Below are positions 1-8,933 of a stretch of DNA of 64,000 nucleotides, piece by piece. Under the pieces are notes generated by a model, which made no database searches, had not been told where the DNA came from, and saw only the letters and a list, made by a program, of their open reading frames with translations. The position numbers and the translations under genes are program-made. The DNA comes from Ensifer sp. IC3342 (GTDB taxonomy: Bacteria; Pseudomonadota; Alphaproteobacteria; Rhizobiales; Rhizobiaceae). Numbering within the stretch: position 1 is the first letter of the stretch; every line of letters begins with the position of its first letter. The stretch is from NCBI RefSeq assembly GCF_020193655.1, contig NZ_JADYVE010000001.1, forward strand, positions 434,001-498,000, written 5' to 3'.

Positions 1-350
1 GGCCAGGCGGCCACGCGCCGTTCGGGCTTCTTTGATTCTTCTCAATCGCTTGCGGACTTTTTCTCAAGAATTGATTCCGACCCTTCAAAGGTTGCTTCAG
101 CGTCTCCCCAAGTGAATCCGCGTCTTTGTTCAGGAATTTGAAAATGCATCGTTTTCCTGTTGCCGGGCGATAGCTCCAAGACCGGCGAAGCCCGCGCAAA
201 CTGGTTCAAGAACAATTTTGTGGATCAATCGAACACTAATCGATTTAAAGAATATTCAATCGTTTAAATGATTTAAACCACTGATTTACAAAGCATTTAC
301 GATGTGAAATGGTCCTGCATCTTTCAACCGACATGAGCCAGGAGAAACGG
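1..350. other. Intergenic region without a recognised gene
   Basis: I see no convincing protein or RNA gene here. Small open frames on both strands lack a good ribosome binding site and coding character. Bases 230-300 are clearly AT-richer than their surroundings and hold the palindrome annotated separately at 262-278. The region probably carries the promoter of the small gene that begins at 351. Confidence 0.5.
262..278. promoter_or_regulatory. AT-rich perfect palindrome, possible operator
   Basis: GTTTAAAT and ATTTAAAC form a perfect inverted repeat around one central G. An overlapping TTTAAA-rich half-site lies just to the left. It sits about 75-90 bases before the start of the small gene at 351. 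Symmetric AT-rich sites in a GC-rich genome are often regulator binding sites. No cognate regulator is evident, so the role is inferred only. Confidence 0.3.
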
Positions 351-491
351 ATGCAGACGCTCGCGAACAAACAGCCCGCACTACCGCAATCCAGGATTCC
401 GCAATCGCTTCTCGATCGCTTCGAGAACGAGTGGCGCGAGATGCGCACGGCTGGCGAGACTGCGCAAAAGCCCGTTCCGCCTGCAGAATGA
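351..491 (+). CDS. Small hypothetical protein (46 aa)
   Basis: A 46-residue reading frame of unknown function. The start at 351 is chosen because CAGGAG lies six bases upstream; an in-frame ATG at 333 has no comparable site. The product is hydrophilic, with no membrane segment or cysteines. Its middle (SLLDRFENEWREMR) could form a charged amphipathic helix, and the ends are proline-rich. A perfect 11-bp hairpin follows directly after the stop, which supports an independent transcription unit. I do not recognise the family. Confidence 0.45.
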   Translation: MQTLANKQPALPQSRIPQSLLDRFENEWREMRTAGETAQKPVPPAE

Positions 492-498
492 TGTTCCT

Positions 499-533
499 GC
501 ACCGCTGAAGGAGTGCCGTTCTTTCAGCGGTGC
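499..533 (+). terminator. Hairpin after the 46-aa gene, probable terminator
   Basis: GCACCGCTGAA (499-509) and TTCAGCGGTGC (523-533) form a perfect 11-bp stem with a 13-base loop, beginning eight bases after the stop codon. There is no clean U-tract after the stem, so termination may be factor-assisted. The hairpin could instead process or stabilise the 3' end. Confidence 0.45.
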
Positions 534-632
534 CGCTCCTTAAAAAAGCGGCGCCGCAGCTCTTGCTGGCCGTCGACTATGAAGCCGTTGCGGCCTTTTT
601 ACCAATCCACAATTCCGTGTTACTCTTCCGCG

Positions 633-968
633 ATGCTGACCGAGGAGCTCGAAAAGCTGGCGCTCAGCCTGCCCGGAACGCAAGAGAATGCCCATTTCGG
701 AACGCGTGACTTTCGCGTGGGCAAGCGGATTTTCATGTCCCTGCCGGAGGCAGGCCGCGCAGTCTTCAAATTCACCCCCGATCAACAGCGCATGTTGCTG
801 GAAATGGAGCCCGGATTTTGCGCCGCGGTGCCCGGCGGCTGGGGAGAGCGTGGCTGGACTTCGCTCTATTTCGCCGACGCCGATGAGGAGCTTGTCCGCC
901 AATCCATGGAAACCGCATGGCGCAACGTCGCGCCGAAAAGCCTCGTGAAGAAGAACGGTGGTGCTTGA
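633..968 (+). CDS. MmcQ/YjbR family protein
   Basis: A protein of about 111 residues of the MmcQ/YjbR (CyaY-like fold) family, which is often labelled DNA-binding although the cellular role is not established. The start at 633 gives the usual family N-terminus (LTEELEKLALSLPGTQENAHFG). The following core FRVGKRIFMSLPEAGRAVFKF and the GWGERGWTSLYF segment are typical. The frame is open upstream to 513, but that stretch has no family resemblance. A second, divergent MmcQ/YjbR protein is encoded at 56559. There is no obvious operon partner. Confidence 0.75.
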   Translation: MLTEELEKLALSLPGTQENAHFGTRDFRVGKRIFMSLPEAGRAVFKFTPDQQRMLLEMEPGFCAAVPGGWGERGWTSLYFADADEELVRQSMETAWRNVAPKSLVKKNGGA

Positions 969-1090
969 TCCCTGGCCCGTTTTCGGGCCGGCGCACTATG
1001 GTCGCGAGATCGTTCCATTGAAGCAGTGAAATGACCTGACTTTGAAACGACGCGATTCCGGACCGGAAGCCACTTCTTTCCTGGAATGCC

Positions 1091-1558
1091 CTAACGGGCC
1101 GGTTCCAGCCCTACTTCCAGCGGCCAGGTAACCAGGTAATCCTCGTAATCCTCGACATCGATACCGTCCTCCGCAACCGTGCGGCCGCGCACGGATATGC
1201 CTGCCGCATGGACGGTTTCCGGGTCGCCGGAAACGAGCGGATGCCACCAATAAAGATCCCTCCCCTCGCCGATCAGCCGATAGGCGCAGGTCGGCGGCAG
1301 CCATGAGATCTCATGCACCACCTTCGGCGTCAGTTGGATGCAATCCGGAACAGTCGCCTGCCTGTTGTCGTAATCCTTGCAACGACAGCTTTCGCCATCG
1401 AGCAAAGTACAGCGGATCGACGTCCAGGCGATCTCGCCCGTATCCCAGTCCTCAAGCTTGTTCAGGCAACAGAGCCCGCAGCCGTCGCAGAGGCTTTCCC
1501 ACTCGGCATTGCTCATTTCTTCAAGGCTTTTGGTTTTCCAGAAAGGCATTTCGCCCAT
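1091..1558 (-). CDS. YcgN-type cysteine-cluster protein (UPF0260)
   Basis: A 155-residue protein of the YcgN/UPF0260 family, thought to bind a metal or Fe-S centre through clustered cysteines. The cysteines are visible as CDGCGLCC near residue 25, C-R-C near 58-60, PDC near 72 and PPTC near 91, as in the family. The start at 1558 is chosen by family length; the ATG at 1549 (MPFWKTK) is equally possible. The frame stays open far upstream only because it lies opposite the penicillin-binding protein gene. Function is unknown. It is transcribed divergently from that gene. Confidence 0.75.
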   Translation of the reverse strand: MGEMPFWKTKSLEEMSNAEWESLCDGCGLCCLNKLEDWDTGEIAWTSIRCTLLDGESCRCKDYDNRQATVPDCIQLTPKVVHEISWLPPTCAYRLIGEGRDLYWWHPLVSGDPETVHAAGISVRGRTVAEDGIDVEDYEDYLVTWPLEVGLEPAR

Positions 1559-1711
1559 CATGTCACACTTTCGTCTGTTCCCATGCCGACTTGGAACATT
1601 TACAGAAAATTGCCGGTTTTTTAAGGCCGGCAGCGCGATATGCAAGTAGATTGGAAACTCGCCCCGTGCAAATATCATAGTGGGCAAGCGAACCGTCGAG
1701 ACGAGAACACC

Positions 1712-3916
1712 GTGCAGGAACCGAAGAAAGAGGACAACCGGCCGAAGAGGCGACACATCTTTCTCAGAATCGATTCCTGGATCGACTCGACGGTGTGGAA
1801 TGCCGGATTCCGGCTGGCTGAATGGTGGGAAGACACGACCATCTTCTTCCGGCGCTTCCGCGTACGCGGCTGGAAAAGAGCCGTTTTCGAAGTGCTTGGC
1901 GAAGCGGCAACGTGGGGAACGGCGGGCGCGGTGCTGATGCTGGCTCTGGCCCTGCCGGCATTCGAGGAAACCAAAGGCAACTGGCGCGCCCAGAGCGACT
2001 TTGCGGTGACCTTCCTCGACCGTTACGGCAACGAGATCGGCCACCGCGGCATCATCCATGAAGATTCGGTCCCGATCGACGAATTGCCGGACCATCTCAT
2101 CAAGGCGGTTCTCGCCACCGAGGATCGGCGTTTCTTCGATCACTGGGGCATCGATTTTCTCGGCCTGGCGCGCGCCATGACCGAGAATGCCCGGGCGGGC
2201 GGCGTGGTCCAGGGCGGCTCGACGCTTACCCAACAGCTTGCCAAGAACCTGTTCCTGTCGAACGAGCGCACGATCGAGCGCAAGGTCAAGGAGGCCTTCC
2301 TCGCCGTCTGGCTCGAATGCAACCTGTCAAAGAAGGAAATCCTGCGCCTCTACCTCGACCGCGCCTATATGGGCGGCGGCACCTTCGGAGCGGCGGCGGC
2401 CGCGCAGTTCTATTTCGGCAAGGCGATCACAGACATCAATCTCGCCGAATCCGCCATGCTCGCCGGCCTTTTCAAGGCTCCCGCCCGCTATGCACCGCAC
2501 GTGAACCTGCCGGCCGCGCGCGGCCGCGCCAACGAGGTTCTCACCAATATGGTGCAGGGTGGGCTGATGACCGAGGGCCAGGTGATTGCCGCCCGCCTCA
2601 ATCCTGCAACGGTCGTCGATCGCGCTCAGGTGAAGGCGCCCGACTTCTTCCTCGACTGGGCCTTTGAAGAGGTCCAGCGTATCGCCGCCCCCTTCGCGCA
2701 GCATTCTCTTATCGTGCGCACGACGATCGACATGGGCCTGCAACAGGCGGCCGAGGACTCGGTCGAGTCGAGCCTCCGGCAATATGGCGAAAGCTATGAG
2801 GTGAAGCAGGGCGCTCTGGTCATGGTTGAAAATGGCGGCGCCGTACGGACCATGGTCGGCGGCCGCGACTATGGCGAAAGCCAGTTCAATCGGGCAACAA
2901 GGGCGCTGAGGCAGCCGGGCTCCTCCTTCAAGGTCTATACCTACGCCGCAGCGATGGAAAAAGGCATGACACCGGAAACGGTGGTCGTTGACGCGCCGAT
3001 CACGTGGCGTGGCTGGTCGCCGCAGAACTACGCCCGCAAGTATGCCGGCCGGGTTACCTTGATGAACGCGTTGGCGAGATCGATCAACACCGTCCCTGTC
3101 CGCCTCGCCAAGGACAAGCTCGGCACCGAGATTATTGCCGCGACCGCAAAGAAGATGGGCGTCGAAACACCCATCCGCACCGACAAGACCATGCCGCTCG
3201 GCACATCCGAAGTGACCGTGCTCGACCAGGCGACGGCCTACGCGGTCTTTCCTGCGGGCGGCCTGCAGTCGCGGCGTCATGGCATCAGCCAGATCCTCAA
3301 CTATGATGGCGACATACTTTATGATTTCGGCCGCGATGCGCCTCCGGCACAACGGGTTCTGAGTGAACAGGCGGTCTCGTCGATGAACCGCATTCTCACT
3401 CAGATTCCGGTGATAGGCACGGCGCGGCGTGCAGCCCTCGACAACGGCATCGTCACCGGCGGCAAGACGGGGACCACCCAGGCCTATCGCGATGCCTGGT
3501 TTATCGGCTTCACCGGCGACTACACGACTGCTGTCTGGTTCGGCAATGACGACTATACATCGACCAACGAGATGACCGGCGGTTCGTTGCCGGCCATGAC
3601 CTTCAAACGGCTGATGGATTATGCCGAACAGGGCATCGAGCATCGCGCTATCCCCGGCATCGACAACCCGCTTCCCGACGCGACCAAGGAGCCGGCAGAG
3701 GTGGCGGATGCAAAGCCCGATGAAAATGCCCTTCCGCCGCTTGTTCGCCCGCGTTCCCTGTCCGCCGAGGCGACTAGGCTGTTGAAAGCGATCGGCGCGA
3801 CGTTCGAAAAAGCCTCCCCGCTCAAAGCACCCGAAAAGAACTCCGGCCGGGTCGCAGTGCTTGAGACGCCGACGAACAACTCCCCGAACCGCGTTACGAA
3901 TGCCACAAGCAATTGA
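1712..3916 (+). CDS. Class A penicillin-binding protein (PBP1A family)
   Basis: A bifunctional peptidoglycan synthase anchored in the inner membrane, which polymerises glycan strands and cross-links stem peptides in the periplasm. A basic cytoplasmic tail is followed by one membrane segment ([16 protein letters not shown]). The glycosyltransferase domain has its catalytic Glu in ATEDRRFF and the [12 protein letters not shown] motif. The transpeptidase domain has SSFK, SIN and KTGT motifs, all intact. The C-terminal tail is low-complexity. The GTG at 1712 begins a sequence typical of rhizobial homologues; an ATG at 1640 is in frame but adds residues without resemblance. At about 734 residues the length is normal. 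Confidence 0.92.
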   Translation: MQEPKKEDNRPKRRHIFLRIDSWIDSTVWNAGFRLAEWWEDTTIFFRRFRVRGWKRAVFEVLGEAATWGTAGAVLMLALALPAFEETKGNWRAQSDFAVTFLDRYGNEIGHRGIIHEDSVPIDELPDHLIKAVLATEDRRFFDHWGIDFLGLARAMTENARAGGVVQGGSTLTQQLAKNLFLSNERTIERKVKEAFLAVWLECNLSKKEILRLYLDRAYMGGGTFGAAAAAQFYFGKAITDINLAESAMLAGLFKAPARYAPHVNLPAARGRANEVLTNMVQGGLMTEGQVIAARLNPATVVDRAQVKAPDFFLDWAFEEVQRIAAPFAQHSLIVRTTIDMGLQQAAEDSVESSLRQYGESYEVKQGALVMVENGGAVRTMVGGRDYGESQFNRATRALRQPGSSFKVYTYAAAMEKGMTPETVVVDAPITWRGWSPQNYARKYAGRVTLMNALARSINTVPVRLAKDKLGTEIIAATAKKMGVETPIRTDKTMPLGTSEVTVLDQATAYAVFPAGGLQSRRHGISQILNYDGDILYDFGRDAPPAQRVLSEQAVSSMNRILTQIPVIGTARRAALDNGIVTGGKTGTTQAYRDAWFIGFTGDYTTAVWFGNDDYTSTNEMTGGSLPAMTFKRLMDYAEQGIEHRAIPGIDNPLPDATKEPAEVADAKPDENALPPLVRPRSLSAEATRLLKAIGATFEKASPLKAPEKNSGRVAVLETPTNNSPNRVTNATSN

Positions 3917-4013
3917 CTTTGTAGTCACAAATCCGTTCCTTGACGAAACGAACCGACCATGCCGCGTGGCTTTCGCAAATTGCCAGGCAAACGAGATACG
4001 ATAGAGCCGCTCC

Positions 4014-4601
4014 TTGTTTCGCATCCCCCTCCTCGTCGCTCTCTCTCTGATCGTCGCCTTTGGCGGTGGGATCACGTCGGCTGTCTGGGCGCTGAAGGCG
4101 ACGGTCGGCTTCGGCTCGATCGCGATCGGCCCCTGGATCGCGTTCCCCGAGGCCCAGACGGCCTCGGCGGATCCCTACGCCAAGGCGCACCGCGCCCGCG
4201 CCGGCGAGTTGCTCTTTGGGGGCGCGGAAGGACTGATTTTCACGGCTGCGACGGACGACAGCGGCGCCCGCCTGTCGGCCGCCTGCTCCTATGAGATCAC
4301 GGGCATCACGCCGCCCGCCCGTTTCTGGACCCTCTATGCGACGACACCGGAGGGAGTGACGTTGCGGCCCGGAGCGGACCTGCCCTCGGCGGCGAACTCC
4401 TGGACGGTGCTGCGCGCCGAAGACAGCAGTTTCGTCGTTCACGCCTCGCCCGTCGCTCACCCGGAAAACTGGCTCGCCATCCGCCACAGCGGCAGCTTCA
4501 AACTGGTACTGACCCTGCTCGATACACCGACCGCCGGCTCCTCGGGGTTGATCGATCTAGCGATGCCAAAGATCGTCAAGACGGGATGCGGAAATGCGTA
4601 G
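4014..4601 (+). CDS. DUF1214 domain envelope protein
   Basis: A protein of about 195 residues with an N-terminal hydrophobic segment (PLLVALSLIVAFGGGI) followed by an extracytoplasmic DUF1214 domain, recognisable by PARFWTLYA, NSWTVLR and the C-terminal LTLLDTPTAGSSGL. DUF1214 normally pairs with DUF1254, and the next gene supplies that partner with an eight-base overlap, so the two are probably translationally coupled. The first codon used here is TTG (4014), which places the hydrophobic segment at the N-terminus. The biochemical function is unknown. Confidence 0.75.
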   Translation: MFRIPLLVALSLIVAFGGGITSAVWALKATVGFGSIAIGPWIAFPEAQTASADPYAKAHRARAGELLFGGAEGLIFTAATDDSGARLSAACSYEITGITPPARFWTLYATTPEGVTLRPGADLPSAANSWTVLRAEDSSFVVHASPVAHPENWLAIRHSGSFKLVLTLLDTPTAGSSGLIDLAMPKIVKTGCGNA

Positions 4602-5139
4602 CATACTGTTCGCCATTCTCGTCGGCCTGTTTGGCGCGGCCCTGCTGCATATCGTTATCGTGCTTACCCTGCCGCAATTCACTGGTCGGGACGCCTACAC
4701 GCGGGTGCTCGGCCTACTCGAGATGGACAGTTTCTTTCCATTGACGGCAGAGCCGGGGGCAACCGGACTCGACAACAGCGACCCTTACCTGAGAGCCGCC
4801 GTCTGCAGCTTTTCGATCGCGGAGGCGCCCGCGCGGCTCATTGCCCGCGGCGCGGTGCCGTTCTGGTCGCTTTCGGTGTTCGACAGCAACTCGAACGAGG
4901 TGTTCAGCATGAACGACCATACGGCCGTCAACGGCAGTCTCGACCTGGTCGTTGCCACGCCTATCCAACTGGTCGAATTGCGCAAATCGCCCCCGGAAAC
5001 GCTGGCTCAATCCATCATGATTGAGATGAAGGACGACGAGGGCTATGCAGTCCTGCGGGCTCTTGCCCCGCTCGACAGCTTCGAGGAACAGGTTCGCAAT
5101 TTCCTGGCCGAGTCGAGCTGCGAGCCCTTCCGGCGCTAG
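4594..5139 (+). CDS. DUF1254 domain envelope protein
   Basis: A 181-residue membrane-anchored protein with an N-terminal transmembrane segment (ILFAILVGLFGAALLHIVIVL) and a short DUF1254-type domain containing DPYLRAAVCSF and the PFWSLSVFDSNSNEVFSMND segment. It begins inside the end of the DUF1214 gene and forms a two-gene operon with it. The pair looks envelope-located, but no reaction can be assigned. Its TAG stop lies at the edge of a mosaic repeat (5141-5237). Confidence 0.75.
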   Translation: MRSILFAILVGLFGAALLHIVIVLTLPQFTGRDAYTRVLGLLEMDSFFPLTAEPGATGLDNSDPYLRAAVCSFSIAEAPARLIARGAVPFWSLSVFDSNSNEVFSMNDHTAVNGSLDLVVATPIQLVELRKSPPETLAQSIMIEMKDDEGYAVLRALAPLDSFEEQVRNFLAESSCEPFRR

Positions 5140-5140
5140 C

Positions 5141-5237
5141 GCATCGGCCCGAAAATCGGACCCGATTTCGGAAAGCACTACGCGTAGATTCAAAAAGTTA
5201 CAGCGTCCTTTGTGCGCCTGAAAGGACGCGCGGCGCC
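5141..5237. repeat. RIME-like rhizobial intergenic mosaic repeat
   Basis: The core GCATCGGCCCGAAAATCGG, then CCCGATTTCGGAAAGC, then a GATTCAAAAAGTTACAGCG block and a terminal GGACGCGCGGCGCC palindrome. Closely related copies lie at 8316-8383 and, inverted, at 56986-57085; a decayed copy is at 43136. This matches the Rhizobium-specific intergenic mosaic elements described in rhizobia. The transcript would fold into a stable hairpin directly after the DUF1254 stop codon. The 5238-5395 remainder shows no gene. Confidence 0.8.
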
Positions 5238-5395
5238 GACATCGACCGAGCGTTCCCGATGACATTTTGGTCGTTCCTGACGGCATTTTTGTTGAGGATT
5301 TGGTGGAGGCGCCCGGTGTCCCGGGCATTGAAGTGACGATTTAAGTCACGCAGCCGCACCCGCGTGGGCGGCAGTGCCGCACGCTACAAATTAAA

Positions 5396-5566
5396 CTACT
5401 GCTTCTTGATCCGCCGTCCGGCCGGTGCGTTGGGCTGTGGCCCACGACCGTCGAGACGCTCGTAGCGGATACCTGTAAACAACAGCACAGTGGCGCCGCC
5501 TGATTTCACGGGTCGCCTTCGCGGCTTTTGGACCCGCCGGTCCTGCATTCTGATTACGTCTGCCAT
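5396..5566 (-). CDS. Small basic conserved hypothetical protein (56 aa)
   Basis: A 56-residue very basic protein. The start at 5566 has GGAGAC six bases upstream. The segment RRRPVKSGGATVLLFTGIRYERL resembles short proteins that I recall as conserved in Rhizobiales (a GGxxLLFTGxRYER core), but no function is known. There is no signal peptide or membrane segment. The frame is open for another 100 residues upstream without recognisable similarity, so the short form is preferred. Confidence 0.6.
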   Translation of the reverse strand: MADVIRMQDRRVQKPRRRPVKSGGATVLLFTGIRYERLDGRGPQPNAPAGRRIKKQ

Positions 5567-5895
5567 GCTCGTCTCCATATTTCCATGAGACGGATGAACT
5601 ACCGTACCGATTTCACCCTGCCCGTCGTCGGGCTGACGCATTTTCCGAGGACCACATTCCCTGGACAGACGCGCCGTTCTCATCTGCTCCTTACTTCCGG
5701 TGACCCGGACGTTGTTTCGGTTCACATCAGATGCCGGACCGATGATAGCCGGTCCAACCTGATTGAGCCATAGCCTAGTTAACACAATCTTAAGCTCATC
5801 GTGCTTCCCCCTTGTTGGACTCCATTCCCCTAGCCGGCCACGTGACCCGTACCGACAGCTCATTCCACTTGCAGATATGTCTGGAGTTGGATCGG

Positions 5896-6180
5896 TCAGC
5901 GTCTCGCAAGCAGCCCGAATAGGAATGCAACACCCGCGACCGTCAACACGCTCGATATCGGCTCCTCGCGGACGCGTTCACGGACGCGCTCCGTCATCAA
6001 CTCCGCTTCGCCCTGCACGACGGCCCTTGCGCCGGTGCTGATGGCCGAAACCGTTTCTGTCAATCGAGCTATCTCCGTTCTGAGGTCCGCAATCTGTGCT
6101 TCCAGTTCCGCCTGCGCACTCGCAGTGCGTGTTTCAGCCTCCGCTTCCGCCCCAACGGCTGCCAGCTTCTTCTCCGCCAT
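5896..6180 (-). CDS. DUF883/ElaB-like coiled-coil membrane-anchored protein
   Basis: A 94-residue protein with a long Ala/Glu-rich helix that should form a coiled coil (residues about 15-70). A C-terminal hydrophobic segment VLTVAGVAFLFGLLARR ends in arginines. This layout matches the ElaB/YqjD/DUF883 group of inner-membrane-anchored proteins, some of which bind stationary-phase ribosomes in enterobacteria. GGGAG lies seven bases before the ATG. The specific role here is inferred from architecture only. Confidence 0.6.
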   Translation of the reverse strand: MAEKKLAAVGAEAEAETRTASAQAELEAQIADLRTEIARLTETVSAISTGARAVVQGEAELMTERVRERVREEPISSVLTVAGVAFLFGLLARR

Positions 6181-6378
6181 CTCGTCGCTCCCTTATGTTC
6201 GCGCGATGTCAACGCGTCGAAGCAGGATTGGTTCCCGCGGGGCGGCGCAAATAGAACGAACCAAAAGGGCGGACGGCAATTGCCGCCCGCCCTCTCGAAA
6301 CCGACTCGCGCCGCTCTTACGGACTGCGTGTCGTACCATGATCTTCGAGCGGCCCCCGCCGACAGAGGGCACGGCGCT

Positions 6379-6960
6379 TCAGTCGTTCTCACACAGACGG
6401 TCGTCGAAATCACACTCCGGAACCGCTCGCATTTCTTCGTCGCGGCGCCATTCGCGCCGCTCGCGGTCGCGCTCCCATTCCCGGCGCTCCTCGCTGACCT
6501 GCCTGCGCTCCCATTCGCGACCATCCCACTCGCGACGGTCCCGTTCCTCAGCCCAGTCGGGACCACGGCGCCAGCGGTCACGGTCACGATAGAAGTCGCG
6601 GCCCCTGTAGTTGCGGTCCCAATAACGATCGAACTGGAAGACGACCGTGGGAATGCCGAGCGGGCGATAATATTCCGGCTCCAGATAGACCCTTCTGCTA
6701 CGGTAGATGGCCTGTACATATCGGCCAGCAACCCAACCGCGACCACCGTAGAAGGAAACGTCGCACCAGGGCAGGTCCGCCAGGCAGCCATGGATTTCCA
6801 CCGGATCACCGGCCGGGATGACGGCCACGGCCGGATAGCGGGTACTCGGCCCCGATCGCATGTTGACATTGGCGGTGGCAAAACCCTCAGTAGCTTTGGC
6901 TACCGCCGGAACGAGCAGGAGCGCGCAAACAGTCGCTGCCCGAAAAAACGCATCTTTCAC
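6379..6960 (-). CDS. Secreted SH3-domain protein with highly charged tail
   Basis: A protein of about 193 residues. The GTG at 6960 is chosen because GGAG lies eight bases upstream and a signal peptide follows (VKDAFFRAATVCALLLVPAVAKA). Next comes a bacterial SH3 (SH3_3-type) domain: VNMRSGPSTRYPAVAVIPAGDPVEIHGC through GWVAGRYVQ. After a Tyr-rich linker the last 80 residues are dominated by Arg, Asp, Glu and Trp with repeated RREWER-like units. SH3_3 domains usually bind cell wall or envelope targets. The frame extends upstream to 7146 without a signal sequence. Confidence 0.7.
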   Translation of the reverse strand: MKDAFFRAATVCALLLVPAVAKATEGFATANVNMRSGPSTRYPAVAVIPAGDPVEIHGCLADLPWCDVSFYGGRGWVAGRYVQAIYRSRRVYLEPEYYRPLGIPTVVFQFDRYWDRNYRGRDFYRDRDRWRRGPDWAEERDRREWDGREWERRQVSEERREWERDRERREWRRDEEMRAVPECDFDDRLCEND

Positions 6961-7251
6961 AGATCTATCTCCATAGAGGGCACCTTCGGCCTCTTCGGCT
7001 GGCACCAGCGCTTCGCCGATTTGCGGATCAAATAGAAGTGCATGTGGAGCTTTTAAGGCTGACGGCGGCGCGGGCATCTGACCTCTGTGGACCAAAGAAA
7101 ATTCCGCTTCGCCACGACAGTGCCGCAAGCCTGAATAAAGCCCCAACGTCCATAGTTAATGCTACGCTAACGTTTTAGATCTATTTTTGATGACGTGTGC
7201 CGTTCCGGGCCATCGGCGATGGCGATCGTGTTTTGCGTGCAAGGATAAATT

Positions 7252-8295
7252 GTGACGAACCGGTTTCGTGAGTTGGAGAGGCCACAGACGGGCCGACTGA
7301 AGGACGTCGTGCTGATGGCTACCGTCACCGGCTTCGAGAGCCTTCGCATCCCGCGCAAGTCGGACATGAAGCAGTTTGCCGAGCTGTTCGAACCGCTTTT
7401 CCTCGGGTCAAGCGACGAAGCCCGCCGGCAGGCGACCGCCGCGCTTTCGCAATGTGCGCATGTGCCCGAGCCCGTCGCCCTGCTGATCGGCAGCATGCCG
7501 ATTTCCATTGCAGCTACCTTTCTGACGCGATCGAAAGCAATTTCCGATCGGGTGCTGATTTCCATCATCCGTCGGCAAGGACCGGCCCATGCCAGCGCGA
7601 TCGCGCACCGGGAAAATCTCTCGCCCTCGGTCGTCGATGCCCTGGTCGAACACCACCAGGCCATGTATCCGAGCGGGCAGCCCGATGCGAATCAGTCGAG
7701 GACAACCGCCTTAAGTCCGCCGCCAGCCGGCGACAGCGCTTCTTCCGATCGCATGGCCCGCGAGGAAAGGCTGCGCGAGGAAATCAAGGCGTTGGTGCGA
7801 GCCGAGCCACGAGAACGCACGTCCCGCATTCGGCCAATCGACGAGCTCCACCAGGCGCTTCTCATGCGGTTCGCGCGCAGTGGCGAAGCGGTTCTCTTCG
7901 CGACGGCTCTCGCCGACGCATTGCAATCGAGCCGAGCGCTTGCGGAGCGGATCCTTCTCGACATTTCAGGTCAGCAACTCGCCGTGACCCTTTCTGCACT
8001 TGAGTTCCCAGCCGGCGAGATCAATTCTCTGCTCGAGGCGCTCTATCCGCATCTTTCCGAAAGGCTCGGCGGCGGCACTCGCGCCACAGCCCTGATTGAG
8101 ACGGTTGCGAGGAAAGTCAGCATCGAACGGGTGGAGGCCTGGCTTCGTGCGGACGACCCCGGATCTGCCGAGCCGGCCCGCTACGAGGCCCATCTTGCCG
8201 ACAATCGTGCCTCCGACCCCCGCCAGCAAGAGGCTCGTCCAGCCGTGGCCCATCGCGGCGCCGCCGAGCCCGCACGAGGGTTCGGGAGACGTTGA
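7252..8295 (+). CDS. DUF2336 domain protein
   Basis: A 347-residue soluble protein of the alphaproteobacterial DUF2336 family, built of two helical, HEAT-like halves (roughly residues 40-140 and 190-300), each with the VxxxLLxSxxxIxxxFLxRSKAISDRVL-type pattern. The GTG start at 7252 follows AAGGA with correct spacing. A central Pro/Ala/Asp-rich linker separates the halves, and the C-terminal 40 residues are Ala/Arg-rich and probably disordered. Function is unknown. It is monocistronic, and a RIME-like repeat lies just after its stop. Confidence 0.7.
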   Translation: MTNRFRELERPQTGRLKDVVLMATVTGFESLRIPRKSDMKQFAELFEPLFLGSSDEARRQATAALSQCAHVPEPVALLIGSMPISIAATFLTRSKAISDRVLISIIRRQGPAHASAIAHRENLSPSVVDALVEHHQAMYPSGQPDANQSRTTALSPPPAGDSASSDRMAREERLREEIKALVRAEPRERTSRIRPIDELHQALLMRFARSGEAVLFATALADALQSSRALAERILLDISGQQLAVTLSALEFPAGEINSLLEALYPHLSERLGGGTRATALIETVARKVSIERVEAWLRADDPGSAEPARYEAHLADNRASDPRQQEARPAVAHRGAAEPARGFGRR

Positions 8296-8315
8296 CCCCG
8301 CTTCGCCCCGCCTGG

Positions 8316-8383
8316 CGCATCGGCCCGAAAATCGGACCCGATTTTCGGAAAGCGATGCTTGGATTCAAAGAGTTACAGGACGC
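8316..8383. repeat. RIME-like intergenic repeat
   Basis: This copy carries the best-preserved core palindrome in the window, CCGAAAATCGG (8325-8335) and CGATTTTCGG (8339-8348), followed by GATTCAAAGAGTTACAG. Apart from single-base changes it matches 5141-5215 and the inverse of 57025-57075. Confidence 0.8.
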
Positions 8384-8425
8384 TGTAGTGATTCCCCATG
8401 GCGATGGCTCCCCATGGCGCCTTGT

Positions 8426-8785
8426 TTATCGCCGGGGATCGGTATTGTCGGCCACGACCTCGAAAAGACCGTCGCAATTGTCCAGTTCGATTTCGACAAT
8501 CCAGCAATCAGGATCAAAGCGGATCTCGGAGGAAAGCGCGCTGTCGATGTGATCCGCTTCCGTATTCTGCAGTCGTATCTCGAACTTGCGGCTCGTATCG
8601 GCTTCATCTTCGAAGAAATTCTGCGGAGCCGGCGCGTAGAGGGTCTCGACCCCGAACCGCGAGCGCTGGCGAATGAAGATTGCGCCGGCCTCTTGCGCAC
8701 CCTTGCGCAGCACGGCGGCATAGCCACCGAGGGCAAAGACGCGGCGTAGCAGGGAGGACACGAAGATATCGGATTTCAGGCGCAT
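8426..8785 (-). CDS. DUF1491 family protein
   Basis: A 119-residue protein whose start MRLKSDIFVSSLLRRV is the characteristic opening of the alphaproteobacterial DUF1491 family. It is followed by GGYAAVLRKGAQEAGAIFIRQR and the acidic C-terminal DCWIVEIELD segment. Function is unknown. It precedes the 3' end of the peptidoglycan-binding gene in the same orientation at a distance of about 150 bases. That gap contains a short RIME-type palindrome, so co-transcription is uncertain. Confidence 0.8.
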   Translation of the reverse strand: MRLKSDIFVSSLLRRVFALGGYAAVLRKGAQEAGAIFIRQRSRFGVETLYAPAPQNFFEDEADTSRKFEIRLQNTEADHIDSALSSEIRFDPDCWIVEIELDNCDGLFEVVADNTDPRR

Positions 8786-8852
8786 TCGAGGCTGATACAC
8801 GTGAGACCACCGGCATGCAATTGCAGCAATTCAAAGTGCCATAGAGATCTCT

Positions 8853-8872
8853 GCGCGTCCGATTGGACGCGC
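8853..8872. repeat. Short RIME-type palindrome
   Basis: GCGCGTCC, a GATT loop, then GGACGCGC: a perfect 8-bp hairpin. The same unit, slightly altered, appears at 28975-28990 and as the terminal module of the repeat at 5141, so it is a mobile or recombining module of the mosaic family. Confidence 0.65.
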
Positions 8873-8933
8873 GGCGCTTTAAGGAGACACGTCGGCCACC
8901 GCTGCGCTTGCGAACTCAGGCTGCCGGCGCGGC

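Noticed and set aside
2327..4075. 582-codon frame on the minus strand
   Set aside because: Antisense to the penicillin-binding protein gene, composition typical of a shadow frame.
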